From: Methanobrevibacter sp.
Lineage (GTDB): Archaea > Methanobacteriota > Methanobacteria > Methanobacteriales > Methanobacteriaceae
Assembly: GCA_017553445.1 (NCBI GenBank)
Contig: JAFZMD010000025.1
Location: 1 to 44,660, forward strand
Length of the DNA: 44,660 nt
Reading direction: 5' to 3'
In this document: in pieces, positions 1 to 10,300 of the stretch
How positions within the stretch are numbered: position 1 is the stretch's first letter
Layout of the letters: each line of letters opens with the position of its first letter
The notes under the pieces: generated by a model
What the model saw: the letters and a program-made list of their open reading frames with translations, nothing else
The model's database searches: none
What the model was told of the DNA's origin: nothing
Made by a program: the position numbers and the translations under genes

Positions 1-681
1 GGTAACCATGGTTAAGGTTAAACTTAACGGCATGTCGGTACCTAAACTAATTTCGGCTTCCTCTGAAAATTTATCTGCCTTAAGCATTTCCCTAATTTTA
101 TCTAAGGAAAATAAAGCCTTTTCATGCTCTTTAATATTTTCGCCGTGAAGATATTTGATGCTTGCATCACCGAATTCACCGTCAGCGGATGCAATGAAGT
201 AATCTTCATCGACTTCCAAAGCAATTTTATCTGAAAATATTTCTATATCGTTGATTGAATCTTTTAAGATAGAGAAACGAACTTTAAATGATGTAGGATG
301 ATTAATTTGAGGAGGAGTAGGGTTATCATACTCAATATCAATTAATCTTATTTTAAATGTTCTTGTAGCGTCTCCTTCAAAAGTAATGATGAAATTACCT
401 TCGTCCACAGACATTAAAACTCTATCCTGAGATTTGGCCCTTTTAAGAACTCTCATGAATTCATCAGTATCAATGTTGATTTTTTCAGGAACATCACATA
501 TGTATTCATCAAATAAACTTGCTTTCAATTCTAAGTGAACAAAAGTTATGTGACTACGGTCTAAGGCATCTAATCTCATACCTTCACTGTCAGTTTGGAT
601 TTGAACTTCATCAACAATTGATGAAATTGCATCAAAACTGGTTTTTAAAATACTAGAATCACTTAATTCAGCTTTAAACAT
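1..681 (-). CDS. pcn: DNA polymerase sliding clamp (PCNA), C-terminus cut by window edge
   Basis: The reading frame starts at ATG 681-679 and stays open to base 1, giving 227 residues with no stop, so the last roughly 20 residues lie outside the window (family length about 245). The start [10 protein letters not shown] and the internal [18 protein letters not shown] are typical of archaeal PCNA; the second half ([20 protein letters not shown], then [16 protein letters not shown] at the edge) fits the second clamp domain. PCNA is a homotrimeric ring that tethers DNA polymerase, ligase and FEN1 to DNA. The start is supported by AGAGGATT at 693-686. It lies downstream of trpA on the same strand, but a box A in the gap suggests its own promoter. 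Confidence 0.93.
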   Translation of the reverse strand, partial: MFKAELSDSSILKTSFDAISSIVDEVQIQTDSEGMRLDALDRSHITFVHLELKASLFDEYICDVPEKINIDTDEFMRVLKRAKSQDRVLMSVDEGNFIITFEGDATRTFKIRLIDIEYDNPTPPQINHPTSFKVRFSILKDSINDIEIFSDKIALEVDEDYFIASADGEFGDASIKYLHGENIKEHEKALFSLDKIREMLKADKFSEEAEISLGTDMPLSLTLTMVT

Positions 682-685
682 AAAT

Positions 686-723
686 AATCCTCTATTTTTA
701 ATCTTTTGTAATATTATATATTA
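686..723 (-). promoter_or_regulatory. Promoter and ribosome binding site of pcn
   Basis: On the minus strand an AT-only box A-like element (AATATATAAT) lies around 722-713, about 25 nt before a likely transcription start near 693-690, followed by the Shine-Dalgarno sequence AGAGGATT at 693-686 and ATG at 681. A start this close to the ribosome site would give a very short leader. Inferred from spacing only. Confidence 0.45.
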
Positions 724-749
724 TGTTAATTATGTTTAATAAATATTTC

Positions 750-1523
750 TTATTTGATACAAGCATTTTTCATATCGGCCACATATTCCTTTAATGCTTC
801 AGTAGCATTTTCACCATGCTCTTCTATGATTTTAACAATTGCACTTCCAACAATTACACCATCAGCAATTTTAGATATCTTAGTTGCCTGCTCAGGAGTG
901 TTGATTCCAAATCCAACAGCCAACGGCAAATCAGTGACATCACGGATGTCGGAAATGATTGCATCCAAATCTGTCTTTATCTCTGAACGCATTCCGGTAA
1001 CCCCCAATGATGAAACAACATATATAAAACCTGTTGCCTCACTGGCTATCTTCTGTATTCTTTGCTTGGAGGTCGGTGCGATAAGAGAAATAACGTCAAC
1101 ACCATTTTTTGAAGCGATATCAGCGATTTCTCCCTTTTCTTCATAAGGCAAGTCAGGTGAGATGATTCCGTCTATGCCGTATTCGCTGCATTTTTTAAAG
1201 AACTCTTCATAACCGTAGAAAAATACTGGATTGATGTAAGTTAAAAATACCAATGGAACGTCTGTTTTTTGACGAACTGCCTTAACTATTTCAAAAACAT
1301 CATCGGTCGTTGTATTATGCTTTAGGGCACGCACATTGGCATCCTGAATTACAACTCCTTCAGCCATAGGATCAGAGAATGGAATTCCAATCTCAATTAA
1401 ATCACAGCCTGCCTCTTCCATAGCTAAAATATATTCTACAGTCTTTTCAATGGTCGGGTCTCCTGCAGTCAGAAATCCGATGAAGGCTGTTCCGTTTTTA
1501 AATGCATTTGGTATTCTACTCAT
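750..1523 (-). CDS. trpA: Tryptophan synthase alpha chain
   Basis: 257 residues, normal for TrpA, which cleaves indole-3-glycerol phosphate to indole and glyceraldehyde 3-phosphate and channels indole to TrpB. The TIM-barrel motif [16 protein letters not shown] (about residues 41-56) contains the catalytic Glu44; the position of the second catalytic acid (Asp60 in E. coli) is Glu55 here. The phosphate-binding end (GFGINTPEQ and GVIVGSAIV) is intact. It is the last gene of the trp operon and its ATG at 1523 overlaps the end of trpB by 8 nt, suggesting translational coupling. Assignment is secure; the Asp-to-Glu change is the only oddity. Confidence 0.97.
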   Translation of the reverse strand: MSRIPNAFKNGTAFIGFLTAGDPTIEKTVEYILAMEEAGCDLIEIGIPFSDPMAEGVVIQDANVRALKHNTTTDDVFEIVKAVRQKTDVPLVFLTYINPVFFYGYEEFFKKCSEYGIDGIISPDLPYEEKGEIADIASKNGVDVISLIAPTSKQRIQKIASEATGFIYVVSSLGVTGMRSEIKTDLDAIISDIRDVTDLPLAVGFGINTPEQATKISKIADGVIVGSAIVKIIEEHGENATEALKEYVADMKNACIK

Positions 1524-2700
1524 TCAAATCAACTCCCCTGTACTCTGCTATAGATTTAACGTCTTTATCTCCCCTTCCGGACAGACAAATAATTATAATA
1601 TCCTCCTTATCCATTTCAGGTGCGATTTTCATTGCGTGGGCCACTGCATGAGAGCTTTCAATCGCAGGAATTATTCCTTCCATTCTGGACAAGTATTCAA
1701 ATGCCTCCACAGCTTCCTCATCATTGATTGGAACATACTGTGCTCTTCCGCTGTCCCTTAAATATGCATGTTCGGGACCTACTCCCGGATAGTCAAGGCC
1801 TGCAGATATTGAATAAACCGGAGCAATCTGTCCGTAATCTCCCTGATTGAAAATTGATTTCATTCCGTGAAATATTCCGATTTTACCGTTTGTCAATGCT
1901 GCTGCATTGTATGGGGTGTCAATACCTTTTCCTCCGGCTTCACAACCTATTAATTGCACTTCCTCATCATCAATGAAATTATAGAATGCACCCATCGCAT
2001 TACTACCCCCACCGACACATGCCAGTACCGCTGTCGGCAGTTTTCCTTCTTTTTCAAGGATTTGTTCACGTGCTTCGGCACTGATTACTGCCTGGAAATC
2101 CCTGACCATTTGAGGAAACGGATGTGGACCCATAGTTGATCCTATCACATAATTTGTAGTACCGACATTTGCAATCCAATCTCTGAATGCATCATTGACT
2201 GCATCCTTTAGAGTTTGAGTTCCTGATTTGACTGAATGCACCTGAGCTCCCAGCAATTCCATACGGTAAACGTTTAATGCCTGCCTTTTCGTGTCGACTT
2301 CACCCATGAACACTTCACATTCCATATCAAGAAGTGCCGCTGCGGTTGCTGTTGCAACACCGTGCTGGCCTGCACCTGTTTCTGCAATCACCCTAGTTTT
2401 ACCCATTTTTTTAGCAAGCAAAACCTGTCCTAAAACGTTATTGATTTTATGTGCTCCTGTGTGGTTTAAATCTTCTCTTTTAAGGTATATTTTTGCCCCA
2501 CCAAGATCTTCTGTCATTCTTTTTGCATAGTATAATAAGGATGGTCTTCCTGCATATTCCTTCAATAAGGTATTTAACTCTTCAACAAATTCAGAATCAT
2601 TCATGTAATGGTTGTACTGCTCTTCCAGATAAATCAATTCGTTCATCAATGTTTCTGATATGTATTGACCACCATATTCTCCGTATCTTCCATTAGTCAT
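1516..2700 (-). CDS. trpB: Tryptophan synthase beta chain
   Basis: 394 residues, the length of the TrpB1 type that partners TrpA. It condenses indole with serine to tryptophan using pyridoxal phosphate. The PLP-lysine motif HTGAHKINN (Lys near residue 84), GAGQHG, and the phosphate-binding GGGSNAMG loop (near 230) are all visible, as is the C-terminal CLSGRGDKD. The N-terminus [16 protein letters not shown] is canonical. It overlaps trpF by 8 nt upstream and trpA by 8 nt downstream, so the alpha2beta2 partners are made from adjacent coupled cistrons. Confidence 0.97.
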   Translation of the reverse strand: MTNGRYGEYGGQYISETLMNELIYLEEQYNHYMNDSEFVEELNTLLKEYAGRPSLLYYAKRMTEDLGGAKIYLKREDLNHTGAHKINNVLGQVLLAKKMGKTRVIAETGAGQHGVATATAAALLDMECEVFMGEVDTKRQALNVYRMELLGAQVHSVKSGTQTLKDAVNDAFRDWIANVGTTNYVIGSTMGPHPFPQMVRDFQAVISAEAREQILEKEGKLPTAVLACVGGGSNAMGAFYNFIDDEEVQLIGCEAGGKGIDTPYNAAALTNGKIGIFHGMKSIFNQGDYGQIAPVYSISAGLDYPGVGPEHAYLRDSGRAQYVPINDEEAVEAFEYLSRMEGIIPAIESSHAVAHAMKIAPEMDKEDIIIICLSGRGDKDVKSIAEYRGVDLNE

Positions 2701-3295
2701 TTACTGCCTCCATGACCTTTTTGATTTTTAATTCATCTTTATAACCGTCAGTTTCTACGCTGCTGCTTAAGTCAACAGCATAAGGGTCGAATTCTTCTAT
2801 GGCCTCAGCAATATTTTCCGCATTCAATCCTCCGGCCAAAAAGAATTCTTTATTTAAATCTTTTCTTATCAGTCGCCAGTCAAAGGTTTTTCCACTGCCT
2901 TTTCCGCTGTCAAGCAAGAGGTAATCTGCAAGTGAATTGTCATATTCCTTCAAATCCTTTTCATCCGACATTTCAATTGCATTGATTATTTCCAGTTGAT
3001 AGTTAGATTTTTGCTTTAATCTCTTAATATAGTCTTCATCTTCCAAGCCGTGCAGCTGTGCAATATCGATTGTTCCATCTTCATATAATCTGATGATTTC
3101 ATCAATGTCTTCATCGACAAAAACACCTACGGATTTTATGGAAGAATCCAAATTCTGCTTCATTTCACTAGCTAAATCATGTGTAACTTTTCTTTTGGAA
3201 TCTGCAAATACAAAGCCAACATAATCGGGTTTATATTTATTTGCAATTTCAATGTCTTCCAATCTCTTCAATCCACAGATTTTAATTTTAGCCAT
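2693..3295 (-). CDS. trpF: Phosphoribosylanthranilate isomerase
   Basis: 200 residues, family length. It converts N-(5-phosphoribosyl)anthranilate to CdRP by an Amadori rearrangement. The N-terminal [10 protein letters not shown] contains the catalytic Cys7, the strand [13 protein letters not shown] is typical, and near the C-terminus [10 protein letters not shown] plus VDLSSSVE form the phosphate site; the catalytic Asp lies in [15 protein letters not shown]. The start is ATG 3295, overlapping the end of trpC by 8 nt. It is a separate gene, not fused to trpC as in E. coli. Confidence 0.96.
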   Translation of the reverse strand: MAKIKICGLKRLEDIEIANKYKPDYVGFVFADSKRKVTHDLASEMKQNLDSSIKSVGVFVDEDIDEIIRLYEDGTIDIAQLHGLEDEDYIKRLKQKSNYQLEIINAIEMSDEKDLKEYDNSLADYLLLDSGKGSGKTFDWRLIRKDLNKEFFLAGGLNAENIAEAIEEFDPYAVDLSSSVETDGYKDELKIKKVMEAVND

Positions 3296-4064
3296 TTTTC
3301 AACTCCGAAATCATAGCCTTCTTATCATCACTTTTCATTAAAGTTTCGCCTATTAAAACTGCATCAACATTATTTTCTTTTAATCTGGCGACATCTTCTT
3401 TTGTTTTAATGCCACTTTCCGATATAAATACAACATCCTCACCGACACATCTACGTAGACTGATACTATTTTCAATGTCTACACTGAAATCCCTTAAGTC
3501 ACGGTTATTGACACCGATTATTTCAGCACCAACGGTAAGGGCTTTCATGATTTCATCCCCGTCATGAACCTCAACAATTGCGGAGAGACCTAAAGAATGT
3601 GCCAAGTCCAGATATTTCCTTAAGCTGACGATATCCAAAATGGCTACGATTAACAAAACTGCAGAGGCGCCCAGATACTTGGCCTGATAAATCATATACT
3701 CGTCAATTACAAAATCCTTTCTCAAAATTGGAATTGAAACGTTTTGAGCAATTTCTTTTAAGTAATCGTCATCCCCCTTAAAAAAATAGGGTTCCGTCAG
3801 AACAGATATTGCTGATGCTCCGGCCTCTTCATAATCCTTAGCAATCTGCACGTAATCAAAATCATCGGCAATCATGCCTTTTGAAGGAGATGCCTTTTTG
3901 ACTTCTGCAATGATAGAGATGTCATCACTTTGAAGTGCCTTTTTAAAAGGAAAATCATCATTGATTTCAATACAGGAAATTTCCCTTTTCAAATCATCTA
4001 GAGAAATGATGGATTTTTCAAGTTCAATACGTTCTTTTGTCTTTTCAACTATTTCATCTAACAT
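3288..4064 (-). CDS. trpC: Indole-3-glycerol phosphate synthase
   Basis: 258 residues from ATG 4064 (MLDEIVEKTK). An upstream TTG at 4073 would add three residues but would consume the GTTGAT ribosome-binding-like sequence, so the ATG is preferred. The enzyme closes CdRP into indole-3-glycerol phosphate with loss of CO2. The signature IIAEVKKASPSKG (near residue 52) carries the catalytic Glu and Lys; the second Lys is in ILRKDFVID; IGVNNRDL and FISESGI complete the barrel. It begins 5 nt after the trpD stop and overlaps trpF by 8 nt. Confidence 0.96.
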   Translation of the reverse strand: MLDEIVEKTKERIELEKSIISLDDLKREISCIEINDDFPFKKALQSDDISIIAEVKKASPSKGMIADDFDYVQIAKDYEEAGASAISVLTEPYFFKGDDDYLKEIAQNVSIPILRKDFVIDEYMIYQAKYLGASAVLLIVAILDIVSLRKYLDLAHSLGLSAIVEVHDGDEIMKALTVGAEIIGVNNRDLRDFSVDIENSISLRRCVGEDVVFISESGIKTKEDVARLKENNVDAVLIGETLMKSDDKKAMISELKNG

Positions 4065-4069
4065 AAAAA

Positions 4070-5077
4070 TCAACTGTTTGTAAACTCAATAAATTTTTCA
4101 AGCTGCTCTAATGCCTTTCCGGAATCAATTATTTCCTCTGCAAGCTTTACGCCGTCACTAATTGATTCGACAACGTCTGCAACATACAATCCTGCAGCAG
4201 AATTTAAAACAACAGCATTTCTTTTAGGTCCTTTCTGACCTTTAAGAATATCCAATGTAATTTTAGCATTTTCTTTAGGATCTCCTCCAACCAAATCCTC
4301 TTTGGAGCATTTATCAAAACCAAAATCGCCAGGATCTATTTCATATGATTTGGTTACACCGTCCTTAATCTCACAGACACAGGTCTTATCACTAGCAGAT
4401 ATTTCATCCATTCCATCGGTACCGTAAACAGACAATGCTGATTTTACACCAAGATTATTTAATACTTTTGCCAAAGGTTCTACTAATTCTTTATCATAAA
4501 CCCCTAAAACCTGCATTGTTGCACCTGCAGGGTTGGTTAAAGGGCCAAGGATATTAAAGATTGTTCTTATTGCGAGTTCCTTTCTGACGCTTGCAACATA
4601 TTTCATTGCTATGTGATAATTTTGAGCAAAGAGGAAACAGATATTATTCTCTTTCAGGCACTGCAAACTTTTTTCAGGTTCAATCTGTATATTAACACCC
4701 AGCTCTTCCAATACGTCTGCAGCACCACATTTGCTTGATGCGGACCTGTTTCCATGCTTTGCAACAGGAACTCCTGCCGCTGAAATTACAATGGAAGAAG
4801 TTGTTGAAATGTTAAATGTATTGGATCCATCTCCGCCGGTCCCTACAATTTCTAAAGCTTCAACATCATTCAACAATCTGACGCAATGGCTTCTCATGGC
4901 CTCTGCTGAAGCGGTGATTTCTTCTATAGTCTCTCCTTTCATGGCCATTGCAGTTAAATATGAACTCATTTGAACTTCACTGGCTTCACCACTCATTATT
5001 TCATCCATTGTCTGATACGCTTCATCATAAGTTAAGTCTTCTTTTTTTGAAACCTTTAAAATAGCTTCCCTAATCAT
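4070..5077 (-). CDS. trpD: Anthranilate phosphoribosyltransferase
   Basis: 335 residues, normal size. It transfers phosphoribosyl from PRPP to anthranilate. The PRPP/Mg loop [11 protein letters not shown] (residues 79-89), [12 protein letters not shown] (108-119) and the anthranilate-site region around [20 protein letters not shown] are all present. The gene begins immediately after the trpG stop (no gap). In Methanothermobacter, as I recall, trpD is the last gene of the operon (EGCFBAD); here it sits between trpG and trpC, so the order differs while the gene set is the same. Confidence 0.96.
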   Translation of the reverse strand: MIREAILKVSKKEDLTYDEAYQTMDEIMSGEASEVQMSSYLTAMAMKGETIEEITASAEAMRSHCVRLLNDVEALEIVGTGGDGSNTFNISTTSSIVISAAGVPVAKHGNRSASSKCGAADVLEELGVNIQIEPEKSLQCLKENNICFLFAQNYHIAMKYVASVRKELAIRTIFNILGPLTNPAGATMQVLGVYDKELVEPLAKVLNNLGVKSALSVYGTDGMDEISASDKTCVCEIKDGVTKSYEIDPGDFGFDKCSKEDLVGGDPKENAKITLDILKGQKGPKRNAVVLNSAAGLYVADVVESISDGVKLAEEIIDSGKALEQLEKFIEFTNS

Positions 5078-5647
5078 TTAAATTCCCTCACAAAAGTTTT
5101 TAATTATCGTTAAACCATCCGGCGTTAAAATTGATTCAGGATGGAACTGTAATCCATAAACATCATATTCCTTATGCCTGACTGCCATTATCTCATCATC
5201 ATCACATGATTTTGAAATGATTTTTAAATCTTCAGGCAGACTATCCCCAATCAGGCTTAATGAATGGTAACGGCCTACACTGATTTTTGAATCCAATCCC
5301 TTAAAAATCGGATCATCATTCAATTCAATGACTGAAGACTTGCCGTGCATTAACCTTTTAGCATAAGAAACTACACCACCAAAAGCGACGCATATTGACT
5401 GATGGCCCAGACAAACTCCCAAAATTGGAATTTTGCCTGCAAATTCTTTTACGATATCCACACACATCCCTGCATTTTCAGGTTTTCCAGGACCCGGTGA
5501 CAAGATGATGGCTTCGGGATTCAGTTCATAAATCTCATCCAAAGTAATTTTATCGTTTCTTGAAACCTTGATGTCAGGTGTAATCTCACCAATCAATTGA
5601 TACAAGTTATATGAAAAACTGTCATAGTTATCTATTAAAAGAATCAT
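5078..5647 (-). CDS. trpG: Anthranilate synthase glutamine amidotransferase subunit
   Basis: 189 residues, a stand-alone class I glutamine amidotransferase that supplies ammonia to TrpE. The nucleophile is Cys79 in GVCLGHQSI, and the His/Glu of the triad are His169 and Glu171 in LQFHPES. The oxyanion motif SPGPGKPENAG (50-60) and the N-terminal LIDNYDSF are classical. Its ATG overlaps the trpE stop as ATGA, a 4-nt coupling expected for subunits of one complex. In some organisms the same subunit also serves PabB; no pabB is seen here. Confidence 0.96.
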   Translation of the reverse strand: MILLIDNYDSFSYNLYQLIGEITPDIKVSRNDKITLDEIYELNPEAIILSPGPGKPENAGMCVDIVKEFAGKIPILGVCLGHQSICVAFGGVVSYAKRLMHGKSSVIELNDDPIFKGLDSKISVGRYHSLSLIGDSLPEDLKIISKSCDDDEIMAVRHKEYDVYGLQFHPESILTPDGLTIIKNFCEGI

Positions 5648-7140
5648 TCTAATCCCCCGTCTGCAGTTTTTAATGCATTGATTACAGCTGCCGCCTTGTT
5701 CATGGATTCGTCAAACTCGGTATCAGGAACGCTGTCTACAACAATTCCCGCACCTGACCTGATGAATACCTTATTATTACGGGCAAAGGCAATTCTTATT
5801 GAAATGCATGTATCCAGATTTCCGCTCAAGTCAACATATCCGATTGCTCCCCCATAGATTCCACGCTTGTTGTCTTCAAGTTCATTGATGATTTCACAAG
5901 CCCTGATTTTCGGAGCGCCTGACAATGTTCCTGCAGGCAGAATTGAGTCTAAAGCAACTAAAGAATCCAAATCCTTTCTTAAATTTCCAGTAACTGTAGA
6001 ACCTATATGCATCACATGGGAAAATCTCTCGATTGACATATATTTTTCAACAGCAACAGAACCGATTTCCGCAATCCTTCCGATATCATTGCGCCCCAAA
6101 TCAACAAGCATGTTATGCTCGGCCAGCTCCTTTTCATCAGCCAGCAATTCCTTTTCCAATTCCAAATCTTCCTCAGGAGTTTTTCCTCTAGGTCTTGTTC
6201 CTGCAAGAGGAAAAGTATACAGTTTACCGTTGTTTACTTTAACAAGAGTTTCTGGAGAAGCACCGGCAATTTCTATGTCATTGCTTGAAAAGTAAAACAT
6301 ATAAGGAGAGGGGTTTGTAGTTCTTAAAACCCTATATGTATCAAATAAGCTTCCTTCAATTTCGGCTTCGATTCTGTTGGAGAGAACAACCTGGAAAATG
6401 TCTCCCTGACGAATATATTCCTTTGCTTTTATAATCATTTCACCATATTCTTCACGGGAAAATACTGGTTTGAAATCAGATTTTAATTTTAAAGGCTGAA
6501 TTTCTGCTTTCTTGCCGTTGATGATTAAATCGGCGATTTCCTTTAATTCATCACATGCTTTATTATAATTATTTTCCAAATCATCGGTTTTCATATTTAC
6601 GATGACAATTATTTTCTGGCGGAAATTGTCAAAGGCTATTACCTTATCAAAAAGCATTATGTCGATGTCTTTGAACTGATCCTGGTTTTCAGCATCCAAT
6701 TTCAATGAAGGCTCCGAATATTTAATGTAGTCATAGGCAAAATAACCTACAAAACCTCCGGTAAATGGAGGCATGCTTTCCAGCTTTGGAGATTTATTCC
6801 TTTTAATTAAGCCCCTTATTATCTCACTCGGATTATCAGTTTCAATGGTTACAACTTCATCATTAAGTTTATTAAATTCACAATCACCTTTAATCTGAAC
6901 AACATTATTCTGGCAAGTGAATTCGAGCAACGGATCAAATCCCAGAAAGCTGTATCTTCCCCAATTTTCAGCATCTTCAATACTTTCCAACATATAACAA
7001 TGATTACTTATTCCTTTTAAAATTCTCAATACCTCTATTGGAGTAGCTATATCTGAAAATAATTCATAAGCTACAGGTATTCTCTTATACTGTTCGTCTT
7101 TAGCAATTTCTTTTATATCTTCTAAACTTGGGGAAAACAT
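5644..7140 (-). CDS. trpE: Anthranilate synthase component I
   Basis: 498 residues, first gene of the operon. It converts chorismate plus ammonia to anthranilate and is the usual target of tryptophan feedback. The N-terminal YMLESIEDAENWGRYSFLG (about 50-68) contains the LES element of the tryptophan-binding site; the chorismate-binding domain follows with LAGTRPRGKTPEED, HNMLVDLGRNDIG, PAGTLSGAPKIRA and RSGAGIVVDS. The start ATG 7140 has GTGAT shortly upstream. The operator-bearing promoter directly precedes it, consistent with transcriptional control by tryptophan in addition to feedback inhibition. Confidence 0.96.
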   Translation of the reverse strand: MFSPSLEDIKEIAKDEQYKRIPVAYELFSDIATPIEVLRILKGISNHCYMLESIEDAENWGRYSFLGFDPLLEFTCQNNVVQIKGDCEFNKLNDEVVTIETDNPSEIIRGLIKRNKSPKLESMPPFTGGFVGYFAYDYIKYSEPSLKLDAENQDQFKDIDIMLFDKVIAFDNFRQKIIVIVNMKTDDLENNYNKACDELKEIADLIINGKKAEIQPLKLKSDFKPVFSREEYGEMIIKAKEYIRQGDIFQVVLSNRIEAEIEGSLFDTYRVLRTTNPSPYMFYFSSNDIEIAGASPETLVKVNNGKLYTFPLAGTRPRGKTPEEDLELEKELLADEKELAEHNMLVDLGRNDIGRIAEIGSVAVEKYMSIERFSHVMHIGSTVTGNLRKDLDSLVALDSILPAGTLSGAPKIRACEIINELEDNKRGIYGGAIGYVDLSGNLDTCISIRIAFARNNKVFIRSGAGIVVDSVPDTEFDESMNKAAAVINALKTADGGLE

Positions 7141-7175
7141 TTTATCACTTATCTTTTTGTATATAATTATTAGAA

Positions 7176-7221
7176 TAATGTACTATTTAAAACCTTGTAG
7201 TACTTTTTTGTACATTATAAA
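7176..7221 (-). promoter_or_regulatory. trp operon promoter with three phased GTAC operator cores
   Basis: On the minus strand TTTATAAT at 7221-7214 is a good box A, predicting transcription from about 7195-7190. Three GTAC cores lie at 7180-7183, 7200-7203 and 7210-7213, in the contexts TGTACTA, GTAGTAC and TGTACA, with starts exactly 20 and 10 bp apart, so on one face of the helix. TGTACA is the known TRP-box consensus of the Methanothermobacter repressor TrpY; one copy abuts box A and another covers the likely start site, so binding would block transcription. No trpY gene is in the window. Operator identity is an inference from this match. Confidence 0.7.
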
Positions 7222-7267
7222 CTGGTCAATAACTAAAAAATTTTGAAAAGAAAAAATCAACCCATTT

Positions 7268-7302
7268 AAAAAAAAAATAATTGAAGGGGTTGTTAAGGCC
7301 CC
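7268..7302 (-). terminator. Hairpin plus T-tract after the adhesin gene
   Basis: Minus strand: GGGG at 7302-7299, a 9-nt loop, CCCC at 7289-7286, then a run of ten T (7277-7268). The hairpin starts at the last base of the stop codon. The T-tract alone would be a plausible archaeal terminator. Confidence 0.6.
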
Positions 7303-10300
7303 TAAGATACTATAGTAATTTTATTTGCAATATTTACACCATTATAACTTGACGTTATGATGTATTCGCCGACAGGCAAATTAATATTTAATTTTGCTTG
7401 ACCGGAACTGTCAGTTGATCTGTAGTATAAAACACCATTGATGTTGAATTGAAGTTTCTGTTCTGCATAAGGTTTGCCCTGACCGTCAAGAAGTGTTGCA
7501 ACAAATTGAGAACTGCTATTATATTTCAGTGTTGTATCTTCTGCAGACAAAACAGGAAGTACTGTAATGTTGTTTGCAACCTTAAATCCATTGTATTCTG
7601 CAGTAATTACATAATCACCAGGAATTAAGTTAATGGATAATGTTGCAATACCTGATTCGTTGGTTTGGCGAGTGTAGAATACTCCATTGATGTTGAATGT
7701 GACATTTACGCCCGCACCAACAGGATTGCCGTTATCATCCAATACTTTAACAGTATATTGAGTTCCATTTTTGTAGTATTTGGTAATATCCCTGTTTTCA
7801 ACAATAGTAGGTAAGACAGTGATGTTGTTAGCTGCCATTTCACCATTTACAGGATTTATTGCAGTTATTATATATTCACCAGCCGGCAAGTTAATGTTTA
7901 ATCTTGCTAAACCTTCATCACCAGACACTTTACGTTCATACATTACACCGTTGATGTTGAATTTAACAGTTGTTCCATTAGCCAAGTATTTACCTTCAGT
8001 GTCTATGAAAGTTGCATAGTACTGGGTGCCGTTTCTATACATTTTCACGACATCAGTACCATTGACTGTTGATAAAACTGTGACAACTGATTTTACAGAT
8101 TGATTGTCGACTGTTACGGTTACATTATAAGTATTGCTTGGCAATCCTATTGCCATGCTTGCAGTACCGTTTTCATCCGTAGTTCTATTGTAGTTTCTAC
8201 CATTAATGTTGATTATAACTGTTTTATTTGCTAAAGGATTGCCTTCATAATCTGTTACGGTTACAACAAATCTTTCAGGTCCTTTGTAGTATTTAGTTAC
8301 ATCAGGAGCAATAATAATATCTGAAGTATCTTCATTTACCGTGACATTAATTTCTTTAGTATTTGGATCATACTTATCATCACCGGAGTAAGTTACAGGA
8401 ACTGTGTAATTGCCTACATGCAAATCAGGAACAGTAATGGTAGCAGTACCGTTTACAACATCAGAAGTGAAGTTTACACCATCAACAGTAGCAGTAACAT
8501 TACCAGTAGCATCACCAGGCAACTCCACATTAACTGTGAGATTTTCACCTTCAGTTATGTCGTCTGCCGTGACATTCATTGTTGCATTTAAAATATTTGT
8601 TAAGCAAATAGTGTCGTATGCATTTTCAAATTTACCGGTTATGCTTGCATTTCCTTTTTTGGAAGGAGCATATAATACTTCTTCATTGATTAATGCTGTG
8701 GTTTGATTCAATGTGCCAAGTGTTGAGGATAAATCCAAAATTATATCCATTGAACCATCATAATCGCCTGTTTTATTTGAAGTTTCATTGTATGATTCCA
8801 ATTTAAAAGTAATTGCTGAAGTTGAATCCATCGAATCTTCACAAGGATTTGATGTGGCATTCAAGAATAACCAATTATCCATGTCGACATTAACTGCTTC
8901 AGGTTTGTCATTGTAATTTGTAGCGTTGTTTCCAAACCAGTTATTAACGGATTGAAGTTTTCCTGATTCAACAGATAGAATATTGATATCATTATTTATA
9001 AAAATGGAATCATGAACAATATTATCCCCATTAGCTTCAATTATATGAATAACTTCATTTCCTGTGTTATTTATATATTTTCCGGACAAATCAACACCAT
9101 TTACATCACTAAAGTAGATTGCACTGCCGTTTCTTGCTGAATTATTTATGAAAATACCTTCGATAGAACTGCTGTTTACAGATTTTTTAAAGTACAATGC
9201 TCCCCCGATACTGGTATTGCGGGTAATATTCTCCAAGGATCCGTCAGGCCTTATTACAGTAATGGTGGAACTCCTATTCAAACATGAATTGTTAATAAAC
9301 TCACCAGAAATTGTTGAATTATTAACAGAATCTCTAAAGTATAATGCTCCTCCAGCGTAATTGACCTTGTTTCCTGAAAATTCACCGGAAATAGTGGAAT
9401 CTGTGACATTATTAAATATCGCAACACCACCCCATGCTCCAGTGTTATTAATAAAATCACCCGCAAATGTACAGTTATTCATATCCCCATAAACATAAAG
9501 GGCACCGCCCCAAGTTCCAGTGTTATTAATAAAATCCGCCAGAACAAAGACATTAGTCATATTACCATAAACCTCAATCGCACCGGCATTCCACAAAGCA
9601 GTATTGTTTATGAATTCCCCTAAAATAGTTGAATTTTCAAGGTTTTTAGTGAAATAAATTGTACCTCCATCACCAAAACCATATTCATATGATGAAACAG
9701 AGTTTAATGCAAAAAAGCCACCAATAGAACAATTCAAAACATCTTCCATGAAATAAATTGCACCACCTTTACCGGCAGTATTATTTATGAAAATACCGTT
9801 TATAGTACTATCAGTGAAATTAGCTTTAAAGAAAAGAGCACCACCATTTTGCTCCACTACTTTATTATCTGTGTACACACCACCTATAGTTGAATTCACC
9901 ACATTTCCTTTAAAATAATGAGTACCACCAAGATTTTCGGCAGTGTTATTAATATAAAGTCCCGTGAAAGTACAGTTTACAACATCATGAAATATAGAAA
10001 CACCACCATATAAAGCGGAGTTATTTCTATAAACACCATCAATAATACAGTTTTTAGCTTCATCCATTACGTAAAATAATCCTCCAAACTGTGACTTACC
10101 ATTAGCAGTATAAGTACCATTGAAAATACAATCTTGAGCACCTGTACCCATATAAAATATGCTACCTTCATTAAATCCTTGGTTTTTATCAAACACCCCA
10201 TCAATAGTACAATTAATTACATCATTGGCAAAGTAAAATACACCAGCATTTTCAAATACATAATTTTCTTTGTATGTACCATTGAACTTACAATTTGAAA

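Noticed and set aside
754..1146. Open frame of 130 codons opposite trpA
   Set aside because: It is the reverse complement of conserved trpA codons, has no ribosome site and a composition typical of antisense shadows.
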